This document shows, one piece after another, positions 7,400 to 16,084 of a stretch of 64,000 bases of DNA (positions are counted from its first letter, which is position 1; the number at the start of each line of letters is the position of its first letter). A program made the position numbers and the translations under genes. The notes under the pieces are model-generated. The model saw only the letters and a program-made list of their open reading frames with translations. It did no database searches and had not been told where the DNA came from. Origin of the DNA: Cyanobium sp. ATX 6A2 (GTDB lineage: Bacteria > Cyanobacteriota > Cyanobacteriia > PCC-6307 > Cyanobiaceae); assembly GCF_024346355.1 (NCBI RefSeq), contig NZ_JAGQCU010000012.1, forward strand, positions 1-64,000. The letters run 5' to 3'.

Positions 7400-7697
7400 C
7401 CCTGTTCCTGAAGGGCCGGGCAGCACTGCTACGCTCGCGCGCATGCACGTGACTCCACCCTGATCGCCTCCGGCACGTCGCACGAGACACGGCGCCGCTC
7501 CCGGCCTGTTTTCTGCATCGATAGCTTCCCGGCTTCGTCGCCGCGTCGCCCCTGCCCAGGCGTGTGGATCACCCCCGCACCATCCATCTGATCCCAGGTA
7601 TCTGGATCGCTGAGGCGTTCACCTGGGGTCGTTGATCCCGGTTTGGCGGTTTCTGCGGCGTGCATTCCCCATCAGGCTGCAGTGCCGATGAGCTGGG
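7400..7697. other. intergenic leader between ptrA and the SulP gene
   Basis: About 300 bp without a convincing gene. It contains TGCTACGCT near 7428-7436, a possible -10 region for the rightward SulP gene, and GC-rich sequence after it. A 78-codon minus-strand frame here (7429-7665) lacks a ribosome-binding site and I do not accept it. The SulP start is uncertain, so the leader could be about 50 bp longer. Confidence 0.4.
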
Positions 7698-9302
7698 TTG
7701 GGTGTCCGTTCTCGCCAACCCCTGCTTCTGATCCAACCGCCATTTCCATCTGTGTTTCAAGGCTTGCAACTGGTGCCCCGGCGCAGTGCGATTCCCGCTG
7801 AGCTGCTCGCGGGCATCGTGGTGGCCCTCGGCATCATCCCCGAGGCCATCGCCTTCTCGATCGTGGCTGGGGTGGACCCCCAGGTGGGGCTGTTCGGCTC
7901 GATCTGCATCCTGATCGTGGTCGCCCTTCTGGGTGGGAGGCCAGGCATGGTGTCGGCCTGCACAGCCGGTGTTGCCCTGCTGATGGGCGGCCTGGTGCAG
8001 TCCCATGGCCTCACCCATCTTCTCGCCGCCTGCATTCTCGCCGGCATCTTCCAGATCATCTGGGGCCTTCTGCGACTGGCCAAGCAGATGCGTTTCGTGC
8101 CCCGGGCGGTGACCGTGGGTTTCGTGAATTCGATCGGGGTGCTGATCTTCCAGGCCCAGCTCCCCCAGATGGGCTTCGGGCGCCTGGGCAGCGACACGCC
8201 ATCGAAGCTGGTGGGAGTGGAGGCCGTGAGCTGGCCGATGGTGTGGGGCCTGGTGGCTCTGGGGCTGGTGATCATCTACGGCCTGCCCCGACTCACCAGG
8301 CTGGTGCCCGCCACCCTGGTGGCGATCGTGACGATCAGCGTGATCGCCGAGGTGTGGCAGTTGCCGGTGCCACGGGTGGGGGATCTCGGTGATCTGCCCA
8401 GCAGCCTGCCGGTGTTTGAGATCCCCTCCGTATTCGGCTCCTTCGACACCCTCGGCATCATCCTGCCCACGGCCCTGGCGATTTCCCTGGTGGGGCTGCT
8501 GCAGTCGTTCCTCACCGCCAACGTGGTGGAAGACCTCGTGGATGAGGATGCCGACTACGAGGCCGAGGCTCGGGCCCAGGGCATCGCCAACATCACCGCC
8601 GGCCTGTTCGGCGGCATGGCCGGTGCCGGGATGATCGGCCAGACGGTGATCAACATCGAATCCGGCGGTCGCCACCGTCTCTCCACCCTCACCGCCGGGG
8701 TGGGACTGCTGATCCTGGTGATCTCCCTGAGCGGCTGGCTGGCTCGCATTCCCATGGCGGCCCTGGTGGCGGTGATGATCATGGTGTCGATCAGTACCGT
8801 GAACTGGGATTCGTTCCTCAAGGTGCGCAAGATTCCCAAGAGCGATACCTCGGTGATGCTGCTCACGCTGCTGCTGGCCGTGCTCACCCGCAACCTGGCA
8901 ATCGCCGTGTTGGTGGGGGTGGCTCTGGCAGGCATTCTGTTCAGCCGCAAGGTGGCCAAGGTGATTTCGGTGGATGCCACCTGGCTTGATGATCACTACC
9001 TTTATTACACCGTTCGTGGCCAGCTTTTCTTTGTGAGCACGGTGTATTTTCTGGCTGGCTTCAAGAAGCACGTTCATCCCGCTCGCGTCACCATCGACAT
9101 GGCCAATGCCCATGTCTGGGACCAGACGGGCATGCGTGCCCTTGATCAGGTGATCCGCAAACTATCGCGGGCCGGCTCCAGCGTGGAGGTGTTGAACCTC
9201 AATCGGGAATGCCGGGATCTGTTCGATCGCATCAGCGAAACACCTGAGTTCGTGCTCGGCGCCCGCTGTGCGGTTCCCGCCTCCTCAGAGGTTCAGGCGT
9301 GA
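7698..9302 (+). CDS. SulP-family anion transporter
   Basis: This is a membrane transporter with the SulP fold: many hydrophobic segments over residues about 30-400, the typical first-helix motif GIIPEAIAFSIVAGVDPQVGLFGS, the inward signature GGMAGAGMIGQTVINIESGGR (about 310-330), and a C-terminal STAS domain (VRGQLFFVSTVYFLAGF...ITIDMANAHVWD). The start is uncertain. TTG 7698 gives 534 residues, while GTG 7752 gives 516 and begins next to the family N-terminus. The substrate cannot be read from sequence and could be sulfate, bicarbonate or another anion. The end overlaps the BicA-like gene by 4 bp (GTGA), so the two are coupled. Confidence 0.85.
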   Translation: MGVRSRQPLLLIQPPFPSVFQGLQLVPRRSAIPAELLAGIVVALGIIPEAIAFSIVAGVDPQVGLFGSICILIVVALLGGRPGMVSACTAGVALLMGGLVQSHGLTHLLAACILAGIFQIIWGLLRLAKQMRFVPRAVTVGFVNSIGVLIFQAQLPQMGFGRLGSDTPSKLVGVEAVSWPMVWGLVALGLVIIYGLPRLTRLVPATLVAIVTISVIAEVWQLPVPRVGDLGDLPSSLPVFEIPSVFGSFDTLGIILPTALAISLVGLLQSFLTANVVEDLVDEDADYEAEARAQGIANITAGLFGGMAGAGMIGQTVINIESGGRHRLSTLTAGVGLLILVISLSGWLARIPMAALVAVMIMVSISTVNWDSFLKVRKIPKSDTSVMLLTLLLAVLTRNLAIAVLVGVALAGILFSRKVAKVISVDATWLDDHYLYYTVRGQLFFVSTVYFLAGFKKHVHPARVTIDMANAHVWDQTGMRALDQVIRKLSRAGSSVEVLNLNRECRDLFDRISETPEFVLGARCAVPASSEVQA

Positions 9303-10972
9303 CGTTCCTCATCTCCCTGCGGCCCGCCACGCTGTTCAGCAACTGGAAGGGCGACCTCACCGGCGGCTTTACGGCCGCCGTTGTTGCTCTGCCCCTGGCC
9401 CTGGCCTTCGGCGTGGCCTCCGGGGCTGGTGCCATCGCCGGCCTCTATGGGGCCGTCACCCTCGGTTTCTTCGCGGCTCTGTTCGGGGGCACCCCCAGCC
9501 AGGTGAGCGGTCCCACAGGGCCGATGACCGTGATCATGACGGCCGTGGTGACCCTGCTGGTGGGGCGTTACGGCCCCGAGGGGGGGCTGGCGATGGCCTT
9601 CACCGTGGTGGTGCTGGCCGGTGGCTTTCAGGTGCTGTTCGGCCTGATGAAGCTGGGCCAGTACATCACGATGATGCCCTACACGGTGATCTCCGGCTTC
9701 ATGAGCGGGATCGGCGTGATCATCATCGTGCTGCAGATCCCCACCCTGTTCGGGGTGACCCTGAGCGGGCCGATTCCCACGATCGTGGCCGGGATTCCTG
9801 GGGCGTTCGCCCAGCTCAATCCCACCGCACTGGCCCTGGGGGTTGCCACTTTCGCCCTGGTGATGCTCTATCCCAGGCGCTGGAACACGGTGCTGCCGGC
9901 GCCCCTGGTGGCCCTTGTGCTGGTCACGGTGGTCTCCGTGGTGGTGATACCCGAGGACGCCATTCCGCGCCTGGGCGCCATGCCCGCCGGTCTGCCCAGG
10001 CTGGTGATCCCGCGCCTGGGCCTGTCCGACCTGCGCACCCTGGCCGGTTTCGCCCTCACCCTGGCGGTGCTGGGGGCGATCGATTCGCTGCTCACCTCCC
10101 TGGTGGCCGACAACATCACCCGCACCCACCATGATTCCGACAGGGAACTGATCGGTCAGGGCATCGGCAACATCGCCGCCGGTCTGGTGGGTGGTCTGCC
10201 GGGTGCGGGCGCCACCATGCGCACCGTCACCAACGTGCAGGCGGGGGGGCGCACCCCCCTGTCCGGCATGATCCATGCCCTGGTGCTGCTGGTGATCACG
10301 CTTGGGGCGGGTCCCCTGGCCAGCCCGATCCCCCAGGCGGTGCTGGCCGGCATCCTGCTGCGGGTGGGGCTGGACATCATCGACTGGAACTTCATCTTCC
10401 GGGCGCCGCTGCTGTCGTGGAAGACCACGGGCCTGATGTGGCTGGTGCTGATCCTCACGGTGTTCTGGGATCTGGTCACCGCCGTGGTGGTGGGGGTGTT
10501 TCTGGCCAACATCCTCACGATCAAGCGCCAGAACGACCTGCAGCAGGAGCAGATGCGGCGGCTGCAGGGCGCGGCCGATCTGGCCGCGGCCGGCCACGAC
10601 CTCAGCCCTGAGGAGCGCCAGCTGCTGCGCCGCTGCGGCAAGCAGGTGCTGGTGCTGGAGCTGTCGGGCCCGCTGAGTTTCGGTGCCGGCAAGTTCCTGT
10701 CCCAGCAACTCACCAGCGTGGATGACTTCCACACCCTGGTGCTCGATCTCAGCGCGGTGCCCCTGCTGGGGGTCACGGCCGCCCTGGCGATCGAGACGAT
10801 CTGCTTCGACTGCCGCGACCAGCAGCGCCAGGTGATCATCGTGACCGATCGCAGCCAGCCCGTGGAGCGCCTCAACCGCCTCGGAGTGGACCGGATCCGG
10901 GGCGTGGCCTTCATGGTGGATCGGCTCTCAGCCCTGCAGGCCTGCTCCAGCCAGCTCGCCAAGGCCGCCTGA
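9299..10972 (+). CDS. bicA: Na+-dependent bicarbonate transporter BicA
   Basis: The 557-residue protein matches what I know of the cyanobacterial BicA sequence through most of its length: GDLTGGFTAAVVALPLALAFG, GFFAALFGGTPSQVSGPTGPMTV, TMMPYTVISGFMSGIG, TRTHHDSDRELIGQGIGN, GAGATMRTVTNVQAGGRTPLSG, GLDIIDWNF, and FLANILTI before a STAS domain (about 440-550). BicA is a low-affinity, high-flux sodium/bicarbonate symporter of the inner membrane that feeds the carbon-concentrating mechanism. It starts at GTG inside the stop of the preceding SulP gene and is followed after 4 bp by a Na+/H+ antiporter. That arrangement suggests co-expression to restore the sodium gradient the symporter consumes. Confidence 0.92.
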   Translation: MTFLISLRPATLFSNWKGDLTGGFTAAVVALPLALAFGVASGAGAIAGLYGAVTLGFFAALFGGTPSQVSGPTGPMTVIMTAVVTLLVGRYGPEGGLAMAFTVVVLAGGFQVLFGLMKLGQYITMMPYTVISGFMSGIGVIIIVLQIPTLFGVTLSGPIPTIVAGIPGAFAQLNPTALALGVATFALVMLYPRRWNTVLPAPLVALVLVTVVSVVVIPEDAIPRLGAMPAGLPRLVIPRLGLSDLRTLAGFALTLAVLGAIDSLLTSLVADNITRTHHDSDRELIGQGIGNIAAGLVGGLPGAGATMRTVTNVQAGGRTPLSGMIHALVLLVITLGAGPLASPIPQAVLAGILLRVGLDIIDWNFIFRAPLLSWKTTGLMWLVLILTVFWDLVTAVVVGVFLANILTIKRQNDLQQEQMRRLQGAADLAAAGHDLSPEERQLLRRCGKQVLVLELSGPLSFGAGKFLSQQLTSVDDFHTLVLDLSAVPLLGVTAALAIETICFDCRDQQRQVIIVTDRSQPVERLNRLGVDRIRGVAFMVDRLSALQACSSQLAKAA

Positions 10973-10976
10973 AGTC

Positions 10977-12191
10977 ATGGGCTGGTTCGGCCTGGCGGAG
11001 CTGCTGATCCTGGCCTTGCTGGCCGACGGCCTGTTCCGGCGGCTGGGGGTGCCGGGCCTGATCGGCATGCTGCTGGTGGGGGTGGCGCTGGGCCAGTCGG
11101 GCCTGGGCCTGCTCGACCCCCGGCTGCTGGCCCTCAGCGCCGAGCTGCGCCAGATGGCCCTGGTGGTGATCCTGCTGCGGGTGGGCTTCGGGCTCAACCT
11201 CGGCACCCTCAGGACGGTGGGCCGGCGGGTGCTGCTGCTGGCCTGGATCCCGGCCACCTGTGAGGGCCTGATGATCACCCTGGTGGCCCAGCCGCTGCTG
11301 GGGCTGAGCCTGCTGGAAGCGGCTCTGCTGGGCAGCGTGATCGCGGCGGTGTCGCCGGCTGTGGTGGTGCCGCTGATTCTGCGCCTGATTGAGGAAAGGC
11401 GCGGCACCGAGCGGGCCATTCCCCAGATGGTGATGGCCGCCGCCTCCCTCGACGACGTGCTGGTGATCGTGGTGAACGGCGTGCTGCTGGGGCTGCTGGT
11501 GCAGCAGGGGGTGGGGGTGCCTGCAGCGCTGATCCGGCTGCCGGTGGGGCTGGCCCTGGGGGCCGCCGCCGGCGCCGGTCTGGGCTGGCTGCTGATCCGC
11601 TGGATCGCCCGCTTCCGGCCCCAGGCCAACCGCCAGGTGCTGCTGATCCTGGCCCTGTCGCTGTTGCTGCTGCGCCTGCAGGAGCGCATCAACGGCCTGG
11701 TGCCGTTCACCGGCCTGGTGGCGGCGATCGCCCTGGGGGTGGTGATCCTGGAGCTGCGCGACGACCTGGCCCATCCGATCGCCGCCAAGCTGGCCTCGAT
11801 CTGGGTGTTCGCCGAGCTGGTGCTGTTCACCCTGGTGGGGGCCCAGCTGAACGTGGCGGTGGCCTGGCGCAGCGGCCTGGCGGGGCTGGCGGTGCTGGCC
11901 ATCGGCCTGCTGGCGCGCTCGATCGGCACCCTGCTCTGCCTGGCCCGCAGCGACTTCACCCCCGGCGAGCGCCTGTTCGTGACCGTGGCCTACCTCCCCA
12001 AGGCCACCGTGCAGGCGGCCATCGGCGCCGTGCCGCTGATGACAATGCAGGCCGCCGCTCTGCCCACCGGCCCCGGTGAGATCATCCTGGCGGTGGCGGT
12101 GCTGAGCATCGTGACCACCGCGCCGCTGGGGGCCTGGCTGAGTGCCGCCCTCGCACCGCGGGTGCTGCGGCTGGAGAACGGGGCCGGATGA
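10977..12191 (+). CDS. cation:proton antiporter (Na+/H+ exchanger family)
   Basis: The 404-residue integral membrane protein has about 12 hydrophobic segments and the monovalent cation:proton antiporter layout: GLFRRLGVPGLIGMLLVGVALG at the N-terminus, then ALLGSVIAAVSPAVVVPLILRLIEE, AAASLDDVLVIVVNG with the paired aspartates that bind the ion, and FVTVAYLPKATVQAAIGAVPL near the end. It lacks the cytoplasmic RCK or USP domains of larger relatives. The ATG lies 4 bp after the bicA stop, so it is third in a SulP-bicA-antiporter operon. The likely job is sodium extrusion to sustain BicA; this is inferred from context. Confidence 0.88.
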   Translation: MGWFGLAELLILALLADGLFRRLGVPGLIGMLLVGVALGQSGLGLLDPRLLALSAELRQMALVVILLRVGFGLNLGTLRTVGRRVLLLAWIPATCEGLMITLVAQPLLGLSLLEAALLGSVIAAVSPAVVVPLILRLIEERRGTERAIPQMVMAAASLDDVLVIVVNGVLLGLLVQQGVGVPAALIRLPVGLALGAAAGAGLGWLLIRWIARFRPQANRQVLLILALSLLLLRLQERINGLVPFTGLVAAIALGVVILELRDDLAHPIAAKLASIWVFAELVLFTLVGAQLNVAVAWRSGLAGLAVLAIGLLARSIGTLLCLARSDFTPGERLFVTVAYLPKATVQAAIGAVPLMTMQAAALPTGPGEIILAVAVLSIVTTAPLGAWLSAALAPRVLRLENGAG

Positions 12192-12306
12192 TGCATGGTC
12201 CATGCTCCGGCAGACTGTTCCTCCAGTGAATCCTGGGTAGGGTGAGGTTCAACGCGAGAAGAATTGGAATGAACCCACAGGGTGAGACGGGCAGCTGGAT
12301 GCGGCC

Positions 12307-13143
12307 ATGGAGGTGAAGTTCTATGGGGTTCGAGGATCGATCTCCGTATCGGGCATCAAGTATAGCGAATTTGGCGGAAATACCACCTGTCTAATGATCA
12401 TTGCCCCGGGAACGCAGCGGATTGGAGTGATCGATGCTGGAACAGGTATTCGTCAGCTTGGGGCTGATTTCCTGGCCAAGGGGAGCGATCAGAAAGACAT
12501 CTTCATTGCGTTCACTCATTTCCATTGGGATCATATCCAGGGATTTCCGTTCTTTGCTCCCGCATATGACCCCGACATGACTATTAACTTGCTAGCAAAA
12601 GGAGGAGATAGAAGACTAAAGTGCTTGCAGGATATATTCGCAACCCAGATGCAGGAAACCTATTTCCCCGTTGCCATGGGTGAGATGGGCGCTCGATTCG
12701 AGTTTCTCCTGATCGAAAATTCCACTCAGACCTTTATCCCTCCAGACCAAGTGCCTGTGCATGTGACGGCCGTCAGGCATAACCATCCAGGTGGCGCCTA
12801 CAGCTATCGCTATGAACGAGCGGGGCGATCTCTGGTTTTTTCAACTGACATTGAGCATGGCGAGAGCATTGACGAAAACATTGTGAGCCTTGCGCAAGGG
12901 GCTGACCTGCTCATCCATGACGGCCAGTATTCCAACGAGCAACTTGCGACGAAGAAGGGTTGGGGTCACAGCAGCTACGAGCAGGCGGCCGAAGTGGCCA
13001 TCAGGGCCAACGTTAAGCAGCTGATCGTTACACATCATGATCCAGATCATGATGACGAGTATCTCAGGGGCGCTGAGCAGCGTTGTCGCGACATTTTTCC
13101 TGACACCACCTTCGCGCGCGAGGGGCTGCTCGTGTCCACCTGA
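12307..13143 (+). CDS. metallo-beta-lactamase-fold hydrolase (COG1235/PhnP-like)
   Basis: The 278-residue protein starts MEVKFYGVRGSISVSG and FGGNTTC, the usual opening of a group of MBL-fold hydrolases related to PhnP and RNase Z. The metal motif is THFHWDH (H71, H73, D75, H76). Further ligands are HNHPGGAYSY (about 157), STDIEHG (about 180) and THHDPDHDD near 241. The family includes cyclic phosphodiesterases; the substrate here is unknown. The gene is visibly poorer in G+C than its neighbours (TATAGCGAATTTGGCGG; AGAAGACTAAAGTGC) and uses codons rare around it, which suggests recent acquisition. Its 3' end abuts a truncated gene and a C12 tract. Confidence 0.85.
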   Translation: MEVKFYGVRGSISVSGIKYSEFGGNTTCLMIIAPGTQRIGVIDAGTGIRQLGADFLAKGSDQKDIFIAFTHFHWDHIQGFPFFAPAYDPDMTINLLAKGGDRRLKCLQDIFATQMQETYFPVAMGEMGARFEFLLIENSTQTFIPPDQVPVHVTAVRHNHPGGAYSYRYERAGRSLVFSTDIEHGESIDENIVSLAQGADLLIHDGQYSNEQLATKKGWGHSSYEQAAEVAIRANVKQLIVTHHDPDHDDEYLRGAEQRCRDIFPDTTFAREGLLVST

Positions 13144-13316
13144 AATTCCAGGCGGCGCTGGTGTTGTTCGCCCGGGGGGCAGCTGAATCCGGCGGTGGCG
13201 AAGTTGCCGTAGATCAGGCCGGAGAGGGTGGCCATCACCGAGCGGATCACCAGCAGGTTGGGCAGGGAGAGGGCGGGGCCCGCCAGCAGCGGGGACAGGG
13301 CCGGGGTTTTCATCAT
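13141..13316 (-). pseudogene. truncated membrane-protein gene, 5' part only
   Basis: On the minus strand, from ATG 13316, host-like GC-rich codons encode MMKTPALSPLLAG followed by a hydrophobic stretch (LLVIRSVMATLSGLIYGNFAT) and FSCPPGEQHQRRLEF. At about 13141, where the metallo-hydrolase gene ends, the sense changes abruptly and the frame simply runs on antisense to that gene until 13047. I read this as the surviving 5' part of a gene cut by arrival of the lower-GC segment. No intact homologue is recognised, so a genuine short gene cannot be excluded. Confidence 0.4.
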
Positions 13317-13328
13317 CCCCCCCCCCCC
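13317..13328. repeat. homopolymer tract of 12 C
   Basis: Twelve consecutive C residues, the longest homopolymer I noticed in the window, lie directly before the ATG of the truncated gene on the minus strand (as G12). Runs of this length slip during replication and are also prone to sequencing error. Confidence 0.9.
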
Positions 13329-13436
13329 GTCGATCTCCATCGTGTCGGGGATGTCTCTCACCTCGGCGCTCGGGGCGGTGCGGGGGATTCGGGCAGCTGG
13401 GCCGGGTGAGTGATTCGATAGTGATCAACGAAGTGG

Positions 13437-13476
13437 CCTGGCCCACCTCTTTGACGATTGTCAAGGTGGTGCCAGG
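13437..13476. promoter_or_regulatory. extended inverted repeat, likely ArsR/SmtB operator
   Basis: The core is TTGAC-GATT-GTCAA (13451-13464). Flanking bases also pair: CCTGGC (13437-13442) with GCCAGG (13471-13476), and CCACC (13443-13447) with GGTGG (13465-13469). It ends 8 bp before the ATG chosen for the ArsR-type gene, where self-repressing metal sensors of this family usually bind. Confidence 0.55.
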
Positions 13477-13484
13477 ATGGCCTC

Positions 13485-13826
13485 ATGGTGTCCACCGAGT
13501 TCCTTCCCGGTCTGGCTTCCCCGGTGCTGGGCCGCTCTGTTCCCATGGACCCAGACGCCGCCCACGGGCTGGCCCTGCGGCTCAAGGCCCTGGCCGATCC
13601 CGTGCGGCTGAAGCTGCTGGATCACCTGCTGGTCTGCCCCAGCCAGGAGGACTGCACCTGCAACCTGGCGCCCCTGGTGCAGCTGTCAGAGCCCACCGTG
13701 AGCCATCACCTCAAGAAGCTTCAGCGCTGCGGGTTTCTCACCAAGGAGCGTCGGGGCATGAGCGTTTACTACCGCGTCTCGCCCCGGGCCATCGACGCCG
13801 TGGCTGGAGCGCTGCGCGTTGGCTGA
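13485..13826 (+). CDS. ArsR/SmtB-family metal-responsive repressor
   Basis: The 113-residue repressor (from ATG 13485; the frame is open to 13458) has the ArsR fold: LKALADPVRLKLLDHL, then SEPTVSHHLKKLQRCGFL as the recognition helix and ERRGMSVYYRV as the wing. It carries a CxC motif in EDCTCNLAPL (C57, C59) plus C51, close to the metal-binding helix of ArsR, CadC and CmtR sensors. Its stop lies inside the start of the CDF exporter gene (8-bp overlap), so it most likely represses its own operon and is released by the exported metal, probably zinc, cadmium or a similar thiophilic ion. An extended inverted repeat directly upstream is the candidate operator. Confidence 0.88.
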   Translation: MVSTEFLPGLASPVLGRSVPMDPDAAHGLALRLKALADPVRLKLLDHLLVCPSQEDCTCNLAPLVQLSEPTVSHHLKKLQRCGFLTKERRGMSVYYRVSPRAIDAVAGALRVG

Positions 13827-14700
13827 GCCACGCCCCCACCCCGCCGCCTTCTGCCTGAGCGTGCTGCTCAATGGCGCCCTGGTAACCCTGCAGCTCGTGA
13901 TCGGCTTCGGCTTCGGATCTCTGGCCCTGTTCGGCGATGCCCTGCACAACCTGGGCGATGTGGCCGGCCTGCTGCTGGCCTGGGGTGCCGAGGGGCTGGC
14001 CCGGCGGCCCCCCAGCCGGCGCTTCACCTACGGCTTCGGCCGCAGCACCCAGTTCGCCGCCCTGGCCAACGCCGCCCTGGTGATGGGGGCCGGCGCAATC
14101 GTGGTGCTGGAGGGCGTTCAACGCCTGGGGCGGCCCGTGGCCCTGGGCACCACCCCGGTGGCCCTGGCCGCCCTGGCCGGGCTGGTGGTGAACCTGGGCT
14201 CGGCCCGCCTGTTCGGTGGGGGCCATCACCACGACCTCAATCGCCGCGCGGCGGTGATGCATCTGCTCAGCGATGCGGCCCTCTCCGCCACCGTGCTGCT
14301 GAGCACCCTCCTGATCGCCATCACCGGCTGGACCCCCCTCGACGCGATCGTGGCCATCGGCGTGGGCGGCCTGGTGGTGCTGAGCGGCTTGCGGGTGCTG
14401 CGCGAAGCGGTGGCGGGCTCCCTCGATGCGGTGCCCAGCACGGTGGATCTCGAGGCCGTGGAACGCTCTCTGCGGGCGATCGAGGGGGTGTGCGACGTCC
14501 ATCACCTGCATGTGTGGAGTGTGAGCACTTCTCGGGTGGCCCTCACCGCCCACCTCTGCCGCGATCCGGCGGCGGTGAACGACGCCCACCTGCTGCGCCA
14601 GGCCCAGCAGCAGCTGCGGGATCTGGGGGTGGATCACGCCACTCTGCAGCTGGAGCCGGCCACGGGGATCGGCTGCGATCAGCCCGTGGTTCCCCGGTAG
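13819..14700 (+). CDS. cation diffusion facilitator metal exporter (CzcD/ZitB type)
   Basis: The 293-residue inner-membrane metal/proton antiporter has six transmembrane segments over about 10-195. The metal site is in [18 protein letters not shown] (an HxxxD-type motif in TM2) and [13 protein letters not shown] in TM5; a HHHD histidine cluster lies between TM4 and TM5. A cytoplasmic C-terminal domain ([13 protein letters not shown]) follows. Export of zinc or related divalent ions is typical of the family. TTG 13819 is the apparent start, coupled to the regulator upstream. The 3' end overlaps the convergent arsenite transporter gene by 22 bp. Confidence 0.9.
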   Translation: MAEPRPHPAAFCLSVLLNGALVTLQLVIGFGFGSLALFGDALHNLGDVAGLLLAWGAEGLARRPPSRRFTYGFGRSTQFAALANAALVMGAGAIVVLEGVQRLGRPVALGTTPVALAALAGLVVNLGSARLFGGGHHHDLNRRAAVMHLLSDAALSATVLLSTLLIAITGWTPLDAIVAIGVGGLVVLSGLRVLREAVAGSLDAVPSTVDLEAVERSLRAIEGVCDVHHLHVWSVSTSRVALTAHLCRDPAAVNDAHLLRQAQQQLRDLGVDHATLQLEPATGIGCDQPVVPR

Positions 14701-15704
14701 GGAAACAGCCAGCGGCTGCGGTTGGCCACGGCCACCAGAGCCAGCATCACCGGCACCTCCACCAGCACCCCCACCACCGTGGCCAGGGCGGCGCCGGAGC
14801 GCACGCCGAACAGGCTGATGGCCACCGCCACGGCCAGCTCGAAGAAGTTGGAGGCGCCGATCAGGGCACCGGGGGCGGCCACGTCGTGCTGCTGGTGGCA
14901 GGCGCGCATGCCCAGGGCGGTGAGCAGGAAGATCAGCACCGTCTGCAGGATCAGCGGGATCGCCACCAGCACGATCAGGGCAGGGTTCTCGGCGATCCGG
15001 CCGGCCTGGAAGCCGAACAGCAGCACCACCGTGCCCAGCAGACCCACAATCGTCCAGGGCTTGAGCACCCGCTCCAGGTGCTCGATCGCCCGCTCGCTGG
15101 CCAGAAAGCGGCGGGTGAGCCAGCCCGCGACCAGGGGGATTACCACGAACAGCCCAACCGAGAGCTGCAGGGTGTCCCAGGGCACCACCACCTGGCTCAC
15201 CCCCAGCAGCAGGGCGGCGATGGGGGCAAAGGCCACCACCATGATCAGATTATTCACCGCCACCTGCACCAGGGTGTAGGTGGCATTGCCGCGGCAGAGC
15301 TGGCTCCACACAAACACCATGGCCGTGCAGGGGGCTACCCCCAGCAGGATCATGCCGGCGATCAGCTCGTCGCCCAGTTCGGCGGGGATCCAGGCGCCGT
15401 AGAGGCCGCGGATGAACCACCAGGCCAGCAGGGCCATGGTGAAGGGCTTCACCAGCCAGTTCATCCCCACCGTCACCAGCAGCGGCTGGGGATTGCGGCG
15501 GATGCGGCGCACGGCGCCGAAGTCAACCGCCAGCATCATCGGGTAGATCATCAACCAGATCAGCACCGCGATCACCAGGTTGATCTGGGCGATCTGGATC
15601 CCACCCAGCACGGTGAACAGACCCGGGAAGGACTGGCCCATGGCGATGCCGGCGGCGATCGCCAACGCCACCCAGAGACTCAGAAAGCGTTCAAAAATTC
15701 CCAT
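14679..15704 (-). CDS. arsB: ACR3-family arsenite efflux transporter
   Basis: The 341-residue, ten-helix inner-membrane protein has clear ACR3 features: [20 protein letters not shown] at the N-terminus, the TM4 cysteine motif [24 protein letters not shown], and [18 protein letters not shown] near residue 290. ACR3 exports arsenite using the proton motive force. It starts one base after the stop of arsR, so the pair forms a compact arsR-acr3 operon. No arsenate reductase (ArsC) gene is in the window, so reduction of arsenate must be done elsewhere. Confidence 0.93.
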   Translation of the reverse strand: MGIFERFLSLWVALAIAAGIAMGQSFPGLFTVLGGIQIAQINLVIAVLIWLMIYPMMLAVDFGAVRRIRRNPQPLLVTVGMNWLVKPFTMALLAWWFIRGLYGAWIPAELGDELIAGMILLGVAPCTAMVFVWSQLCRGNATYTLVQVAVNNLIMVVAFAPIAALLLGVSQVVVPWDTLQLSVGLFVVIPLVAGWLTRRFLASERAIEHLERVLKPWTIVGLLGTVVLLFGFQAGRIAENPALIVLVAIPLILQTVLIFLLTALGMRACHQQHDVAAPGALIGASNFFELAVAVAISLFGVRSGAALATVVGVLVEVPVMLALVAVANRSRWLFPYRGTTG

Positions 15705-15705
15705 C

Positions 15706-16068
15706 TCAGTCGCAGCAGGGGGTGGCGGGAGCGGTGCACTGGCGGGCCAGGGCCGCCAACCAGCTCTGCAGGGCCTCGAGGGCTTCTGGCCGCAGGCTGT
15801 AGTACACCCAGCGGCCGCTCTGGCGATCGCTCAGCAGCCCGGCATCGCGCAGCACCCGCAGGTGAAACGACAGCCGCGACTGGGCCAGGCCCAGCTCACC
15901 GGTGAGATCGCACACGCAGCGCTCGCCGCCGGCCAGGGCCTCGAGCACCTGCAGCCGGCAGGGATCGGCGAGGGCCTTGAGCATCGGCCGCGCCTGCTCG
16001 GTGCCCAGGGCGGGAGCAGTGCCCAGGGCGGTGGCGGCTGCTGCCGGGGCATCTCTTAACCCGTTCAT
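15706..16068 (-). CDS. arsR: arsenic-responsive repressor ArsR
   Basis: The 120-residue regulator has the arsenic-binding signature ERCVCDL (C51, C53), an extra C36 in ADPCRLQVL, and a C-terminal CC pair. The recognition helix is [17 protein letters not shown], with wing [13 protein letters not shown] take ATG 16068 (MNGLRDAP) as the start because the next in-frame ATG, 16077, would lie inside the palindromic operator; the frame is open much further upstream but reads as non-coding. It is transcribed with the ACR3 gene and divergently from the GAPDH-arsJ operon, so one operator could control both arms of arsenic resistance. Confidence 0.92.
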   Translation of the reverse strand: MNGLRDAPAAAATALGTAPALGTEQARPMLKALADPCRLQVLEALAGGERCVCDLTGELGLAQSRLSFHLRVLRDAGLLSDRQSGRWVYYSLRPEALEALQSWLAALARQCTAPATPCCD

Positions 16069-16084
16069 AAAACCCATCAAGCAC
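16055..16084 (+). promoter_or_regulatory. Pho-box-like array upstream of the GAPDH-arsJ operon
   Basis: On the plus strand CTTAACCC (16055-16062), CATAAAAC (16066-16073) and TCAAGCAC (16077-16084) start every 11 bp. The first two closely resemble the first two octamers before the pstS gene at 19629 (CTTAACCT, CATAAACG). It overlaps both the arsR start and the ArsR palindrome. Binding by PhoB is inferred. Confidence 0.45.

Noticed and set aside
7429-7665. A 78-codon minus-strand frame in the gap between ptrA and the SulP gene
   Set aside because: No ribosome-binding site, no recognisable sequence, and composition of untranslated DNA.
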